Positions 1-6,657 of a stretch of DNA of 22,426 nucleotides are shown here, one piece after another. Source of the DNA: a virus; the IMG/VR virus record IMGVR_UViG_3300023082_000098, positions 1 through 22,426 of that record, one strand, 5' to 3'. The stretch's first letter is position 1. Each line of letters begins with the position of its first letter. Made by a program: the position numbers and the translations under genes. The notes under the pieces are model-generated. The model had not been told where the DNA came from. It saw only the letters and a program-made list of their open reading frames with translations, and did not search any database.

Positions 1-1
1 C

Positions 2-541
2 GTGGGCGAGATGTTCCTTGCTCGTGGGTATGATGTGTTCACTGACGTAACAGACCTGTCACAGGCCAACCTCGTGTGTTTTACAGGGGGTTCTGATGTA
101 AGCCCGTACATCTACGGTGAGGAACCAAACGGTGCCCGTGGTTGTGACCCAGTTCGTGATGAAGTTGAATGCGTTCTTTACCACGCTGCAAAAGATCAGG
201 GCATTCCCTGTGTTGGGATTTGCAGGGGTGGTCAGCTTCTAAATGTACTGAATGGTGGGTCGATGATTCAGCATTTGGGTAAGACAATCTCCGGAGATAT
301 TGAGGTCTGGAATGATTGGGGTGACGAATCTTTCGTGGTGAGGGTGGATCATCATCAGGGAATGGTCGCTTCAGAAAAGGGTGACATGAGTCTCACCTAT
401 GGTTTTCAAGAAGGTGATCCTCATTACGAAATCTGGTATCCTGAAACCAAGAGTCTGTGTGTCCAGTATCACCCTGAGTGGGGTCATGAAGGCACTGAGG
501 CTCGTTTCTTTGAACTATTAACCCGGTATATTGGAGACTAG
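2..541 (+). CDS. Class I glutamine amidotransferase-like protein (peptidase C26 type), 5' partial
   Basis: The reading frame is open to the left edge, so the N-terminus is probably missing; the GTG at position 2 need not be the start. The visible 179 residues show a class I amidotransferase/gamma-glutamyl hydrolase fold. There is a TGGSDV segment (residues 28-33), a nucleophile elbow GICRGGQ with Cys74, and the distal His157 and Glu159 in YHPEWG, giving a complete Cys-His-Glu triad. A DHHQG segment (116-120) resembles the substrate region of gamma-glutamyl-GABA hydrolases of the PuuD type. Known members either release ammonia from glutamine or hydrolyse gamma-glutamyl amides. Given the amidoligase, cyclotransferase and ATP-grasp genes downstream, I infer a hydrolytic or editing role on a gamma-glutamyl product. 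The next gene starts 1 base after the stop, so the two are probably cotranscribed. Confidence 0.85.
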   Translation: MGEMFLARGYDVFTDVTDLSQANLVCFTGGSDVSPYIYGEEPNGARGCDPVRDEVECVLYHAAKDQGIPCVGICRGGQLLNVLNGGSMIQHLGKTISGDIEVWNDWGDESFVVRVDHHQGMVASEKGDMSLTYGFQEGDPHYEIWYPETKSLCVQYHPEWGHEGTEARFFELLTRYIGD

Positions 542-542
542 C

Positions 543-974
543 ATGGGGTGGAAAGAAAGCATCCATTTCGAAGAAGATGAGTCTGTAAGTGTGTGCTCTC
601 GAATGTTCCTTTCAAGCTTCGGTGAACGAGGACCTTCGTATGAAGTCGGTGACTACACTGGCACCAAAAGTAATCATGCAAAGGACTTGGCAGAGTTCAA
701 AACACATCTTGTCACAATTTCCAAACTCTGGGACAAACGATGGAAGGACTATGCCAAAGACGCAGGACAAAACAAATCGATGCATCGAATGGCTTTTGTT
801 GAAGCTGTGACATGCGATTTGCAACCTAAGGCTGAGGAGTATCTTGAACAGCTTGGGTTCACAAAGATTGGTCCTTTCAAGAAGCTCAAACACCCTGATT
901 CTGACATCACATTGTGGGTCATGGGGTGCCCTGAGTTTATGGAAGCCATCGGTTACGAAGGGGACAACAAGTGA
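543..974 (+). CDS. Hypothetical protein of the amidoligase block (143 aa)
   Basis: I chose the ATG at 543 because GGAG at 533-536 lies six bases upstream; an in-frame TTG at 531 has no such site. The protein has no signal peptide or membrane segment. The C-terminal third, with the pattern VEAVTCDLQPKAEEYLEQLGF followed by a KLKHPDSDITLW stretch, looks like the end of a small alpha/beta domain, loosely reminiscent of an acetyltransferase (GNAT) tail. I do not see the acetyl-CoA loop, so I do not assign that function. It sits between the class I amidotransferase and a 58-residue gene that overlaps its stop. A role in the same pathway follows only from this position. Confidence 0.8.
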   Translation: MGWKESIHFEEDESVSVCSRMFLSSFGERGPSYEVGDYTGTKSNHAKDLAEFKTHLVTISKLWDKRWKDYAKDAGQNKSMHRMAFVEAVTCDLQPKAEEYLEQLGFTKIGPFKKLKHPDSDITLWVMGCPEFMEAIGYEGDNK

Positions 975-1147
975 TCAGTTATTGGATTCAAACTAATAGG
1001 GGTGGGAAGGATTGGTTCGATATTGTCCCTTTCTCCCAACAGTATCTGGCTGAGTACGTCCTCCGTACAATACGAAAAACCCCTAGTGAAAAGAAGTATC
1101 GTCTGGTCAAACGGACTAACATTCGTAACGAAGAGTTCATTGGCTAA
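971..1147 (+). CDS. Small hypothetical protein (58 aa)
   Basis: The start GTG overlaps the previous stop as GTGA, and the stop overlaps the next start as TAATG, the same coupling used throughout this block. AGGGG lies seven bases before the GTG. The protein begins ISYWIQTNRGGKDWF and is rich in aromatic and basic residues (TIRKTPSEKKYRLVKR), so it could be a small beta-rich or nucleic-acid-contacting protein. No family is recognised. The tight overlaps on both sides are the main evidence that it is translated. Confidence 0.7.
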   Translation: MISYWIQTNRGGKDWFDIVPFSQQYLAEYVLRTIRKTPSEKKYRLVKRTNIRNEEFIG

Positions 1148-1935
1148 TGTGTGGACTTGCAGGGGTTGCTGGCCATGGTATCCTAGGGTTTCACCTAGAT
1201 GCCTTTCAAGAACTACTCTATCTCACTGCTCTACGGGGTCGTGACTCGACTGGGGTCTATGCTGTACGGTCTCGCTATGACAATGCACCATCGATCCTCA
1301 AGAAGAATATCGATGAGGCCAATGATTTCCTGAAGGACTATGCTGGTCGTCATGGGTTTCTCAACGATATGTCTTGGGATGTGATGATGGGCCATTGCCG
1401 TTGGGCAACTGTTGGCAAGATCACTGCAAAGAATGCTCATCCATTCGATGTAGGCCCATTGGTTGGTGCTCATAACGGGACACTGACGGACAAAATGTTC
1501 CTATCACCAAACAAGACCGACTCTGAGATGATGTTCGAAAGGATGGCATCTGTAGGGGTCAAGGAGACCCTTGAGGGGCTTTCTTGGTGGGATGCATATG
1601 CAGTATCCATCTGGCTCAAGGAAGAACGTAGGCTCATCCTCGCTCGGAATACATCACGTCCATTGTTCACTGCAATCTGCAAGAATAGTGATGTCATGTT
1701 CTGGGCATCTGAGGCTGAGGCATTGTTTATGATCAGTCATCGTCACAAGATGCCGGTCAGTGTCTTCAAGATGGAACCAAACAACATCTACGAAATTGAT
1801 CCCGCCGAAATCAAGGCTGGTTCTGATGCACCTTGGAAGATGACTTCTGTCGAACCCAAGGTAGAGTATACGAAGATCATCAATACATCGGGTACTGCTG
1901 ACATGGACGGTGTGCCATGGGGTAATGCCCTTTAA
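1147..1935 (+). CDS. Class II (Ntn-hydrolase) glutamine amidotransferase, copy 1
   Basis: The protein starts Met-Cys-Gly, so removal of Met1 would expose Cys2 as the N-terminal nucleophile of the class II family. The other active-site positions known from GlmS-type domains are present: Arg85 in CRWATVG, His98 in NAHPF, Asn110 and Gly111 in the HNG oxyanion element, and Asp125 in the following TDSE motif. It therefore probably hydrolyses glutamine to glutamate and ammonia, or acts on a related amide. At 262 residues it is a single domain with no fused synthetase. Ammonia would have to be passed to a separate partner, and the amidoligase two genes downstream is the obvious candidate, though this is inference. 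It is coupled to the preceding gene by TAATG. Confidence 0.92.
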   Translation: MCGLAGVAGHGILGFHLDAFQELLYLTALRGRDSTGVYAVRSRYDNAPSILKKNIDEANDFLKDYAGRHGFLNDMSWDVMMGHCRWATVGKITAKNAHPFDVGPLVGAHNGTLTDKMFLSPNKTDSEMMFERMASVGVKETLEGLSWWDAYAVSIWLKEERRLILARNTSRPLFTAICKNSDVMFWASEAEALFMISHRHKMPVSVFKMEPNNIYEIDPAEIKAGSDAPWKMTSVEPKVEYTKIINTSGTADMDGVPWGNAL

Positions 1936-1949
1936 AGAGGAGCACTGAG

Positions 1950-2582
1950 TTGCTTAAGAATCGGTTTGACGACAAGATGTCGTGTAAGTACACTTTGCAT
2001 AGCGACCTTGACACCCGTCTGAACAATACTATCTGCCGTTTGGACGGGATGCCAGTGTACGTTAAAGTGAGTAGCCCAACGGATATTACTCTCTATGAAG
2101 TTGAAAATCGCAATGCCAAGGTTGCGACTATCTCCCCTAATGACCCTCGTTTCGACATCAGTCATATGGACTTGGGTTACATGAATTGGGACATGACCAA
2201 GTTCGAAGGGCAGGGTGCCCCTAATCGAGTCGTCTATCTGCAACGTAGCCCTTCGAAGAAATACAAGCAGGGGACTTGTGGAAATCATACGACTGCCTGT
2301 GACCTCACTGGTAAGCCCAGTCATTACAGTGCGAGTGATGTGCTCTACACAAAGGGCTTTGTCGACAGCATCCTTGGGAACTTCCCCAAGTTGTCTGACC
2401 TGAAGGTTGGCCAGTTGGCATTGTCTCAGGATGTTGCTGCTGAAACCGACGAGCTTGGTCTTGTCAAGCTGTACTACAGAGGCACAGCAGTTGCCTACAA
2501 ACTTCCCAATGACTCTAAGTTGCACACTCTCCGCAACGATATGTCTTGGGTAATCGATCGTTTCCTTGGAGATCTGGAATGA
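1950..2582 (+). CDS. Hypothetical protein between amidotransferase and amidoligase (210 aa)
   Basis: The TTG start at 1950 is favoured by a strong GAGGAG at 1937-1942 with seven bases spacing; the in-frame ATG at 1977 has nothing comparable. The 210-residue protein is soluble, of mixed charge, and has no transmembrane segment. It contains a Cys/His cluster (GTCGNHTTAC, near residue 110) that could bind metal, but there is no recognised motif. Its last codons overlap the amidoligase start (ATGA). Its fixed place between an amidotransferase and a ligase makes it a candidate substrate, carrier or scaffold of the pathway; the sequence does not show which. Confidence 0.82.
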   Translation: MLKNRFDDKMSCKYTLHSDLDTRLNNTICRLDGMPVYVKVSSPTDITLYEVENRNAKVATISPNDPRFDISHMDLGYMNWDMTKFEGQGAPNRVVYLQRSPSKKYKQGTCGNHTTACDLTGKPSHYSASDVLYTKGFVDSILGNFPKLSDLKVGQLALSQDVAAETDELGLVKLYYRGTAVAYKLPNDSKLHTLRNDMSWVIDRFLGDLE

Positions 2583-3787
2583 GTGTATACAAAGCACTAC
2601 GCAGGAATGTCCAGTGGAAGCCCAAACAGGGCACCTACGGGATTGAGATTGAATGTGAAACGAAACATGCTTCAGACTACCCTGATGGTTTTCTGGAAAA
2701 TCCGAGGGACCACAACAGTCGTCCTATCACGGTTTACGATACTCCAATGATCGTCGATTGGGAGGCCAACAGTGACGGCTCTCTTCGTGACTTTGGCATG
2801 GAGTTCATCCTTAAGGAACCCCTCTTCTACTTGGATGCAGTGGCAGCACTGGATGATTTCGGTGTCAAGACCAAGACTGTCAAGTTCCTTGAAGGTACCC
2901 CTTCGACTTCTGTTCATGTCCATGTGAATATGGCAGAAGAGACTCTCTTGACGATGGCAAATTTCATTGTTGCCTATGCTCTCTATGAGAACCTGTTGCT
3001 TGAGTACTCTGGTGAGTCTCGTAGGAGCAACTTGTTTGCCTTGGGTATCCGTTCTGCTGAGGGTTCGTTGCATAACATCCTCAAGCTGTTCACTGGTGCC
3101 AACGAAGGCAAGTATCAGGCCCTTGTCCACAGTGAGTCGTATGTCAAGTATGCTGCACTGAACATCGCTACGCTCGCTCGTTTCGGTTCGATTGAGATTC
3201 GTTGTTTCCGTGGCACGACAAATGTCAAGGAGATTCAGGAATGGCTCTCGATCATCAATAAGCTATACCTCTTTGCAAAGTCTCCGGGTCTAACACCAAA
3301 GCGTATGCTGTTGGAGTTCAATGCAAAGGGTGATGAGCTTCTGTCGGACATCTTCGGAGAGTATTCGGAGAAGCTTAAGTGCCTTGATTACAAGTCGATG
3401 ATTGATCGCAATCTGTACTATGCCTACAAGATGGCTACTTGTGTGGACAATTGGGAAACCTTTGGTCTGGAGTTCGATAAGATTCCTGATCCGAAGCCGC
3501 GAAAGAAGAACGGCAGTGGCGTGCAGATCGGTGACATTGTTCAGGTCTCTGATTCACCAATGGTCGAACTCACTGGTACCAAGCTCTTTTACAATCCAGA
3601 GAATGGTCTGTACGAACTTAAGGTGCATAATCTGAGCAAGTATGTCTATGGTCTGTCTCTTGCACAAGCTCAGCAGGACGTAGTAAGTCATTCGGGATTG
3701 TTTGGTATTCCATTGCAGCCTATCCCCCAACCTTGGGCAAGTGCCCCTACACCAGCTTTCCATGCCAATGAAGAGGACGATATCTAA
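2579..3787 (+). CDS. Amidoligase_2 family COOH-NH2 ligase
   Basis: The ATG at 2579 overlaps the upstream stop (ATGA) and follows GGAG at 2567-2570 with a good spacing, so I reject the TTG further upstream. The 402-residue protein shows the glutamine-synthetase/ATP-guanido-fold features of the amidoligase family. These are GIEIECE at residues 21-27 (paired metal/ATP-binding glutamates), a DGSL...EF element at 66-76, SVHVHVN at 111-117, and RFGSIEIRCFRGT at 201-213. The family was defined computationally as ATP-dependent formation of amide or peptide bonds on proteins or small metabolites; no substrate can be read from sequence. After about residue 310 there is a basic, probably beta-rich tail (DIVQVSD, KYVYGLSL) of unknown role. 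The two flanking Ntn amidotransferases could feed it ammonia or release its products. Confidence 0.9.
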   Translation: MSVYKALRRNVQWKPKQGTYGIEIECETKHASDYPDGFLENPRDHNSRPITVYDTPMIVDWEANSDGSLRDFGMEFILKEPLFYLDAVAALDDFGVKTKTVKFLEGTPSTSVHVHVNMAEETLLTMANFIVAYALYENLLLEYSGESRRSNLFALGIRSAEGSLHNILKLFTGANEGKYQALVHSESYVKYAALNIATLARFGSIEIRCFRGTTNVKEIQEWLSIINKLYLFAKSPGLTPKRMLLEFNAKGDELLSDIFGEYSEKLKCLDYKSMIDRNLYYAYKMATCVDNWETFGLEFDKIPDPKPRKKNGSGVQIGDIVQVSDSPMVELTGTKLFYNPENGLYELKVHNLSKYVYGLSLAQAQQDVVSHSGLFGIPLQPIPQPWASAPTPAFHANEEDDI

Positions 3788-4890
3788 TGTGTGAAATTCT
3801 ATACCTTAAGGCTGGTGTGATGCCTGTTGAAGAAGAGTTCCGTAACATGTGCCACAACAACTGGCATAGCTATGGTATGGTCACTCTGATCGATGGCAAG
3901 ATGGACATCAAGAAGAAGGTCCCTGCGTCTGGTGAGATCGATCCTGATGAACTCCTGAAGCTTGTTGAGGCTGACATAGCATATGATCGCTTCGTTCATG
4001 TTCGTCACAACACAGCGGGGGCTACCACCCTTGAGAACTGCCATCCATTCGATGTGTTCTATTCGAACAAGAGGCAGATCGTCTTCATGCACAACGGTAC
4101 TATGTATGAATACAAGTCGGTGACTTACACTGCACAGGGAGTCAAGCAGGATGACAATCTCGGCCCGAGTGATACTCAGAACTTTACTAACCGAGTTCTT
4201 GTACCTTACCTCTCTGGTCTCGACTTCGGTAACGGTCATGGAGATATTGAGGATGAGCGTGTAATCACTCTGATCAAGAAGTTCTTCCCTGCAACTGGTA
4301 ATCGTGGTCTCTTGATTAGTAGTGATCAGAAGCCACTGTTCCTAGGTGACTGGAAGAAGACTCAGGGTACCAAGGGTGAAGAGATCATCTGCGCCAACGC
4401 TGACTACTTCAAGAAGGTTATCCGTGGTCCTGAAGATACACGGAGGGTAGCCCGGCTCAAGCAGCTTGAACTCGAAGCAGCAGCGGCGAAAGGCTCGCAG
4501 GTTCAAACGAAGGGAACAGTGGGGCAGGAGGTAGTACCTTTCACCCTCTTCAACTTTCCGACACCTAACAAGCCTTCTAACAACCATGGTGTCTTCCATC
4601 TCAAGGAATCCTTGAAGGGTATCCTGAATGACTACAACATCTGGGATCGTAGCTGTGCAGTTGCTCTTGGTGCTGCTACCCATGCAGAACTCAGGGAAAT
4701 TGCTTCGGTACCTGAGACTGCAGCCACACTCATGGACTGGATCTTTGCGGACTATGCAACCATGAATGAAGAACTTGAAGAAACAGAGGCCAAGCTCAAG
4801 AAGGCAACAATGCACATTGCAACGATGCAGGAAGAACTCAAGGACTTGCGTAATGCAATGTTCCCTAAGAAAGAAACGAAGGTAGGCTGA
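3787..4890 (+). CDS. Class II glutamine amidotransferase, copy 2, with C-terminal coiled coil
   Basis: This is a second Ntn-type amidotransferase, started by TAATG overlap with the amidoligase gene. Catalytic Cys2 follows Met1. Arg73 (HVRHNTAG), His86 (CHPF), Asn103-Gly104 (HNG) and Asp129 (SDTQ) match the GlmS-like constellation. It is only distantly similar to the first copy, so this is not a recent duplication. It is longer (367 residues). After the catalytic domain come an Ala/Glu-rich linker near 230-250, an unrecognised region and a terminal heptad-rich helix (from about residue 325, ELEETEAKLKKA...) that should form a coiled coil. The coiled coil suggests oligomerisation or docking to a partner, which the first copy lacks. 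Confidence 0.88.
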   Translation: MCEILYLKAGVMPVEEEFRNMCHNNWHSYGMVTLIDGKMDIKKKVPASGEIDPDELLKLVEADIAYDRFVHVRHNTAGATTLENCHPFDVFYSNKRQIVFMHNGTMYEYKSVTYTAQGVKQDDNLGPSDTQNFTNRVLVPYLSGLDFGNGHGDIEDERVITLIKKFFPATGNRGLLISSDQKPLFLGDWKKTQGTKGEEIICANADYFKKVIRGPEDTRRVARLKQLELEAAAAKGSQVQTKGTVGQEVVPFTLFNFPTPNKPSNNHGVFHLKESLKGILNDYNIWDRSCAVALGAATHAELREIASVPETAATLMDWIFADYATMNEELEETEAKLKKATMHIATMQEELKDLRNAMFPKKETKVG

Positions 4891-4892
4891 AT

Positions 4893-5468
4893 ATGGCAGT
4901 TTATAGCAGCATCACTCCCCTTGAAACTCTGGAAAAACGTCTTCTCCAAAGGGAGACGCCAGACTTTCTTGAACGGAAGCTTGAGGGACTGATCCCTGTG
5001 TTCGTCTATGGTAGCCTTCGTGAGGGTTTCCATAATCATGATGTTGTCAAGGGGAATTTCTTCCTTGGTTCAGCAGTGACATCCATTGAGAAATATGAGA
5101 TGCGTGAGCCTAACCACGGGGGCTTCCCCTTGGTATTCGAAAGATCTTCAGATGCATCTTGTACGACCAAGGGTAAGATCAACGGTGAAGTCTATGTCGT
5201 TGATCCTATCACGCTTCTGAACCTTGACCAGCTTGAAGGCAACGGTCGGATGTACACTCGCAAACAGCAGTGGGTGTACCTGAAAGACCAACAGCTTGGC
5301 AACAAGACCAGCATTCGTCCAAGCATCTTCGTTTGGATGTATATGGCTCAACCCAAGTATTGGGAACACAAGGGTCATTATCAATGTGCCAACAAGGTCA
5401 CTGAGGGTAAACGAGTATACGACTGGGCAGATTGTGCAACTTACAACGATCAGGGGACATGGCAGTGA
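4893..5468 (+). CDS. Gamma-glutamyl cyclotransferase-like (AIG2/GGCT fold) protein
   Basis: The protein carries the hallmark FVYGSLR loop (residues 37-43) that binds the gamma-glutamyl moiety in GGCT-fold enzymes. It is followed by GGFPLVFE, GEVYVVDP (98-105) and LDQLEG with Glu115, the likely catalytic acid/base by analogy to the family, then a Tyr-Thr-Arg. Known members cyclise and release gamma-glutamyl groups as 5-oxoproline from gamma-glutamyl amino acids, glutathione or gamma-glutamylamine crosslinks. An N-terminal helix of about 33 residues precedes the domain. The protein is 191 residues against about 110-150 for minimal members. In this operon it would reverse or trim gamma-glutamyl bonds made by the ligases, which is inference. 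It starts two bases after the amidotransferase stop. Confidence 0.87.
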   Translation: MAVYSSITPLETLEKRLLQRETPDFLERKLEGLIPVFVYGSLREGFHNHDVVKGNFFLGSAVTSIEKYEMREPNHGGFPLVFERSSDASCTTKGKINGEVYVVDPITLLNLDQLEGNGRMYTRKQQWVYLKDQQLGNKTSIRPSIFVWMYMAQPKYWEHKGHYQCANKVTEGKRVYDWADCATYNDQGTWQ

Positions 5469-5629
5469 TCATTTACAGAGCTTTGTACATTGATGACGGT
5501 GGCCGAATAAAGAAAGACTCTTTCCACAAAACTAAAGATGGAGCTATTCACAAGACTTGGGAGTGGGAGCCAAAAGAATTTGAGCATTCCTACTTCACAA
5601 CGGTAAAAAAGGTCAAGGTCGATGACTAA
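5459..5629 (+). CDS. Small hypothetical protein (56 aa)
   Basis: The ATG at 5459 sits within the last codons of the cyclotransferase gene and is preceded closely by AGGGG. The reading frame extends further upstream, but that part overlaps the cyclotransferase gene in another frame and is unlikely to be used. The protein begins MAVIIYRALYIDDGGRIK and is strongly charged (Lys/Asp/Glu) with several aromatic residues. It resembles a small single-domain protein with an initial beta-strand. No family is recognised. Its stop overlaps the ATP-grasp start, so it belongs to the same translational chain. Confidence 0.7.
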   Translation: MAVIIYRALYIDDGGRIKKDSFHKTKDGAIHKTWEWEPKEFEHSYFTTVKKVKVDD

Positions 5630-6395
5630 AATGGCTCGTATTTGGTCTTACAACAAGGAATCCGAGGGGGCTAAGAACCTCTCGGAAGCTCTTGGAGTCA
5701 AGAGACTCAAGCATCAGGGTAGCACATGGAAACCTGCAGGTAAGACTGTGATCAACTGGGGTTCTTCTCAATTGCCTGCAGGACTTCTGAGCGCAGCGAA
5801 GATACTCAACAATCCTGTGTCTATCAAAGTCAACTGTGACAAATTGGCTTTCTTCAAGCGTATGCCAGAATTTCTGATCCCTGAGTGGACAGATGACGTG
5901 TCAATAGCCTCTGGTTGGCTCACAGAGGGCCATACAGTGGTTTCTCGTGCAATTCTGAATGGACATAGCGGGGAAGGCATTACGCTCACTGACAGTACCT
6001 CTACGGCTCCTTTGCCAGAAGCACCTCTGTATACCAAGTATTTCAAGAAGAAGGAAGAGTATCGAGTTCATATCGTCAATGGTGAGATCATTGATGTTCA
6101 ACAGAAGAAACGAAAGACTGAAGTTGCAGACGATTCTGTAAATTGGAAGATCCGTAATCTTGCTGGCGGTTTCATCTATGCGAGGGATGGCGTTGAGCCG
6201 CCTGAACAGGTGAAGGATGTAGCCCTTCAGGTTCACAGTTGCACTGGACTAGACTTTGGTGCCTACGATATCATTTTCAATGCAACTGCACAGAAAGCTA
6301 TTTGCTTGGAAGTGAACTGTGCTCCGGGGATTACAGGGACAACAGTAGAGAACTATTCCCTTGCACTCAAGAAGCTTCTTGAGGAAATTGCTTGA
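5622..6395 (+). CDS. ATP-grasp domain ligase (RimK/YheC-like)
   Basis: The C-terminal half shows ATP-grasp features: a KYFKKKEEYRVHIV strand-turn typical of the nucleotide-binding subdomain near residue 140, an LDFGAYDI stretch, and the metal-binding AICLEVNCAPG with Glu230 and Asn232 followed by the GITGTT loop. At 257 residues it is a compact ATP-grasp without an obvious extra domain. The family activates a carboxylate as an acyl-phosphate and joins it to an amine or thiol; RimK-type members add glutamate residues to proteins. Two different ligases in the same block (this and the amidoligase) suggest two successive couplings or two substrates. ATG 5622 overlaps the upstream stop. It is the last gene of the block and its stop coincides with a promoter-like TTGACA. 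Confidence 0.88.
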   Translation: MTKMARIWSYNKESEGAKNLSEALGVKRLKHQGSTWKPAGKTVINWGSSQLPAGLLSAAKILNNPVSIKVNCDKLAFFKRMPEFLIPEWTDDVSIASGWLTEGHTVVSRAILNGHSGEGITLTDSTSTAPLPEAPLYTKYFKKKEEYRVHIVNGEIIDVQQKKRKTEVADDSVNWKIRNLAGGFIYARDGVEPPEQVKDVALQVHSCTGLDFGAYDIIFNATAQKAICLEVNCAPGITGTTVENYSLALKKLLEEIA

Positions 6396-6420
6396 CATTG
6401 AAACAGAATGATGTTAGACA
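6392..6420 (+). promoter_or_regulatory. Promoter-like element P1 (duplicated in the window)
   Basis: A perfect TTGACA box at 6392-6397 is followed after nine bases by AATGATGTTAGACA (6407-6420). With a 17-base spacer the -10 position would be TAGACA at 6415-6420, a weak match to TATAAT. The identical arrangement, TTGACA-N9-AATGATGTTAGAC, occurs at 10536-10563 upstream of the first metallophosphoesterase. Conservation reaches into the spacer, which ordinary sigma70 promoters do not need. It may be an operator or a phage-factor-dependent promoter. Confidence 0.6.
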
Positions 6421-6431
6421 TAACTCTAAAG

Positions 6432-6455
6432 GTGCAATGATTATGCCAATTGCAC
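6432..6455 (+). promoter_or_regulatory. Hairpin covering the start of a tiny ORF
   Basis: GTGCAAT at 6432-6438 and ATTGCAC at 6449-6455 are perfect inverted repeats separated by ten bases, extendable by one G-U pair. In RNA this hairpin would enclose the ATG at 6437 just downstream of an AAAGG ribosome-binding sequence. As DNA the same dyad lies just after the expected transcription start of P1 and could be an operator. There is no following T-run, so it is not a terminator. Confidence 0.45.
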
Positions 6456-6502
6456 TAGTTCTCTCCGCAATTATTTATCTCTTCTGTCAACTTAGTGCTT
6501 GA
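6437..6502 (+). CDS. Tiny hydrophobic peptide or leader (21 aa)
   Basis: An ATG preceded by AAAGG starts a 21-codon frame encoding an almost entirely hydrophobic peptide (MIMPIALVLSAIIYLFCQLSA), consistent with one transmembrane helix or a signal-like peptide. It lies directly downstream of promoter element P1, and its stop overlaps the TTGACA of the next promoter candidate. The twin promoter element at 10536 also has an ATG at similar distance (27 versus 22 bases from TAGAC), which supports real expression. It may be a small membrane toxin or inhibitor, a regulatory leader, or chance; length alone gives little statistical support. Confidence 0.4.
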   Translation: MIMPIALVLSAIIYLFCQLSA

Positions 6503-6532
6503 CAATTGGTAAAAAGTATGCTACGCATGCGT
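6499..6532 (+). promoter_or_regulatory. Second promoter candidate with palindromic -10 region
   Basis: TTGACA at 6499-6504 is followed 17 bases later by TACGCA at 6522-6527. The candidate -10 is overlapped by the ten-base perfect palindrome ACGCATGCGT (6523-6532), which would place a dimeric repressor site on the promoter. The -10 match is poor, so promoter activity is uncertain. It would drive the small genes from 6658 with an untranslated leader of over 100 bases. Confidence 0.4.
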
Positions 6533-6535
6533 GTT

Positions 6536-6620
6536 AATAGTATTACTTATAGTAATTACTAATAGTAGTTCTATAAGTTTCCCTTTAAGTTTTTCTAATA
6601 CCTAAGTTATACAAATAGTA
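6536..6620. repeat. AT-rich region with AATAGTA repeats and palindrome
   Basis: AATAGTA occurs at 6536-6542, 6561-6567 and 6614-6620, with a variant TATAGTA at 6548-6554; the first three are spaced 12-13 bases apart. The perfect palindrome TAGTAATTACTA lies at 6550-6561. The stretch is clearly more AT-rich than its surroundings and contains no gene. Short phased repeats in an AT-rich gap fit a replication origin or a cluster of regulator sites. With only three or four copies, chance in low-complexity DNA cannot be excluded. Confidence 0.4.
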
Positions 6621-6657
6621 AAGCTTATGGTATTCCCTTAGTAAGAAAGTAGAGCAA

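Noticed and set aside
1932-2597. A 221-codon open frame on the minus strand opposite the 210-aa hypothetical gene
   Set aside because: It mirrors a plus-strand gene that has a strong ribosome-binding site and overlap coupling. Its product lacks any recognisable motif and no minus-strand promoter or ribosome-binding site is evident.
6432-6455. The 6432-6455 hairpin as a terminator for the amidoligase block
   Set aside because: The stem is AT-containing and short, and there is no T-run after it.
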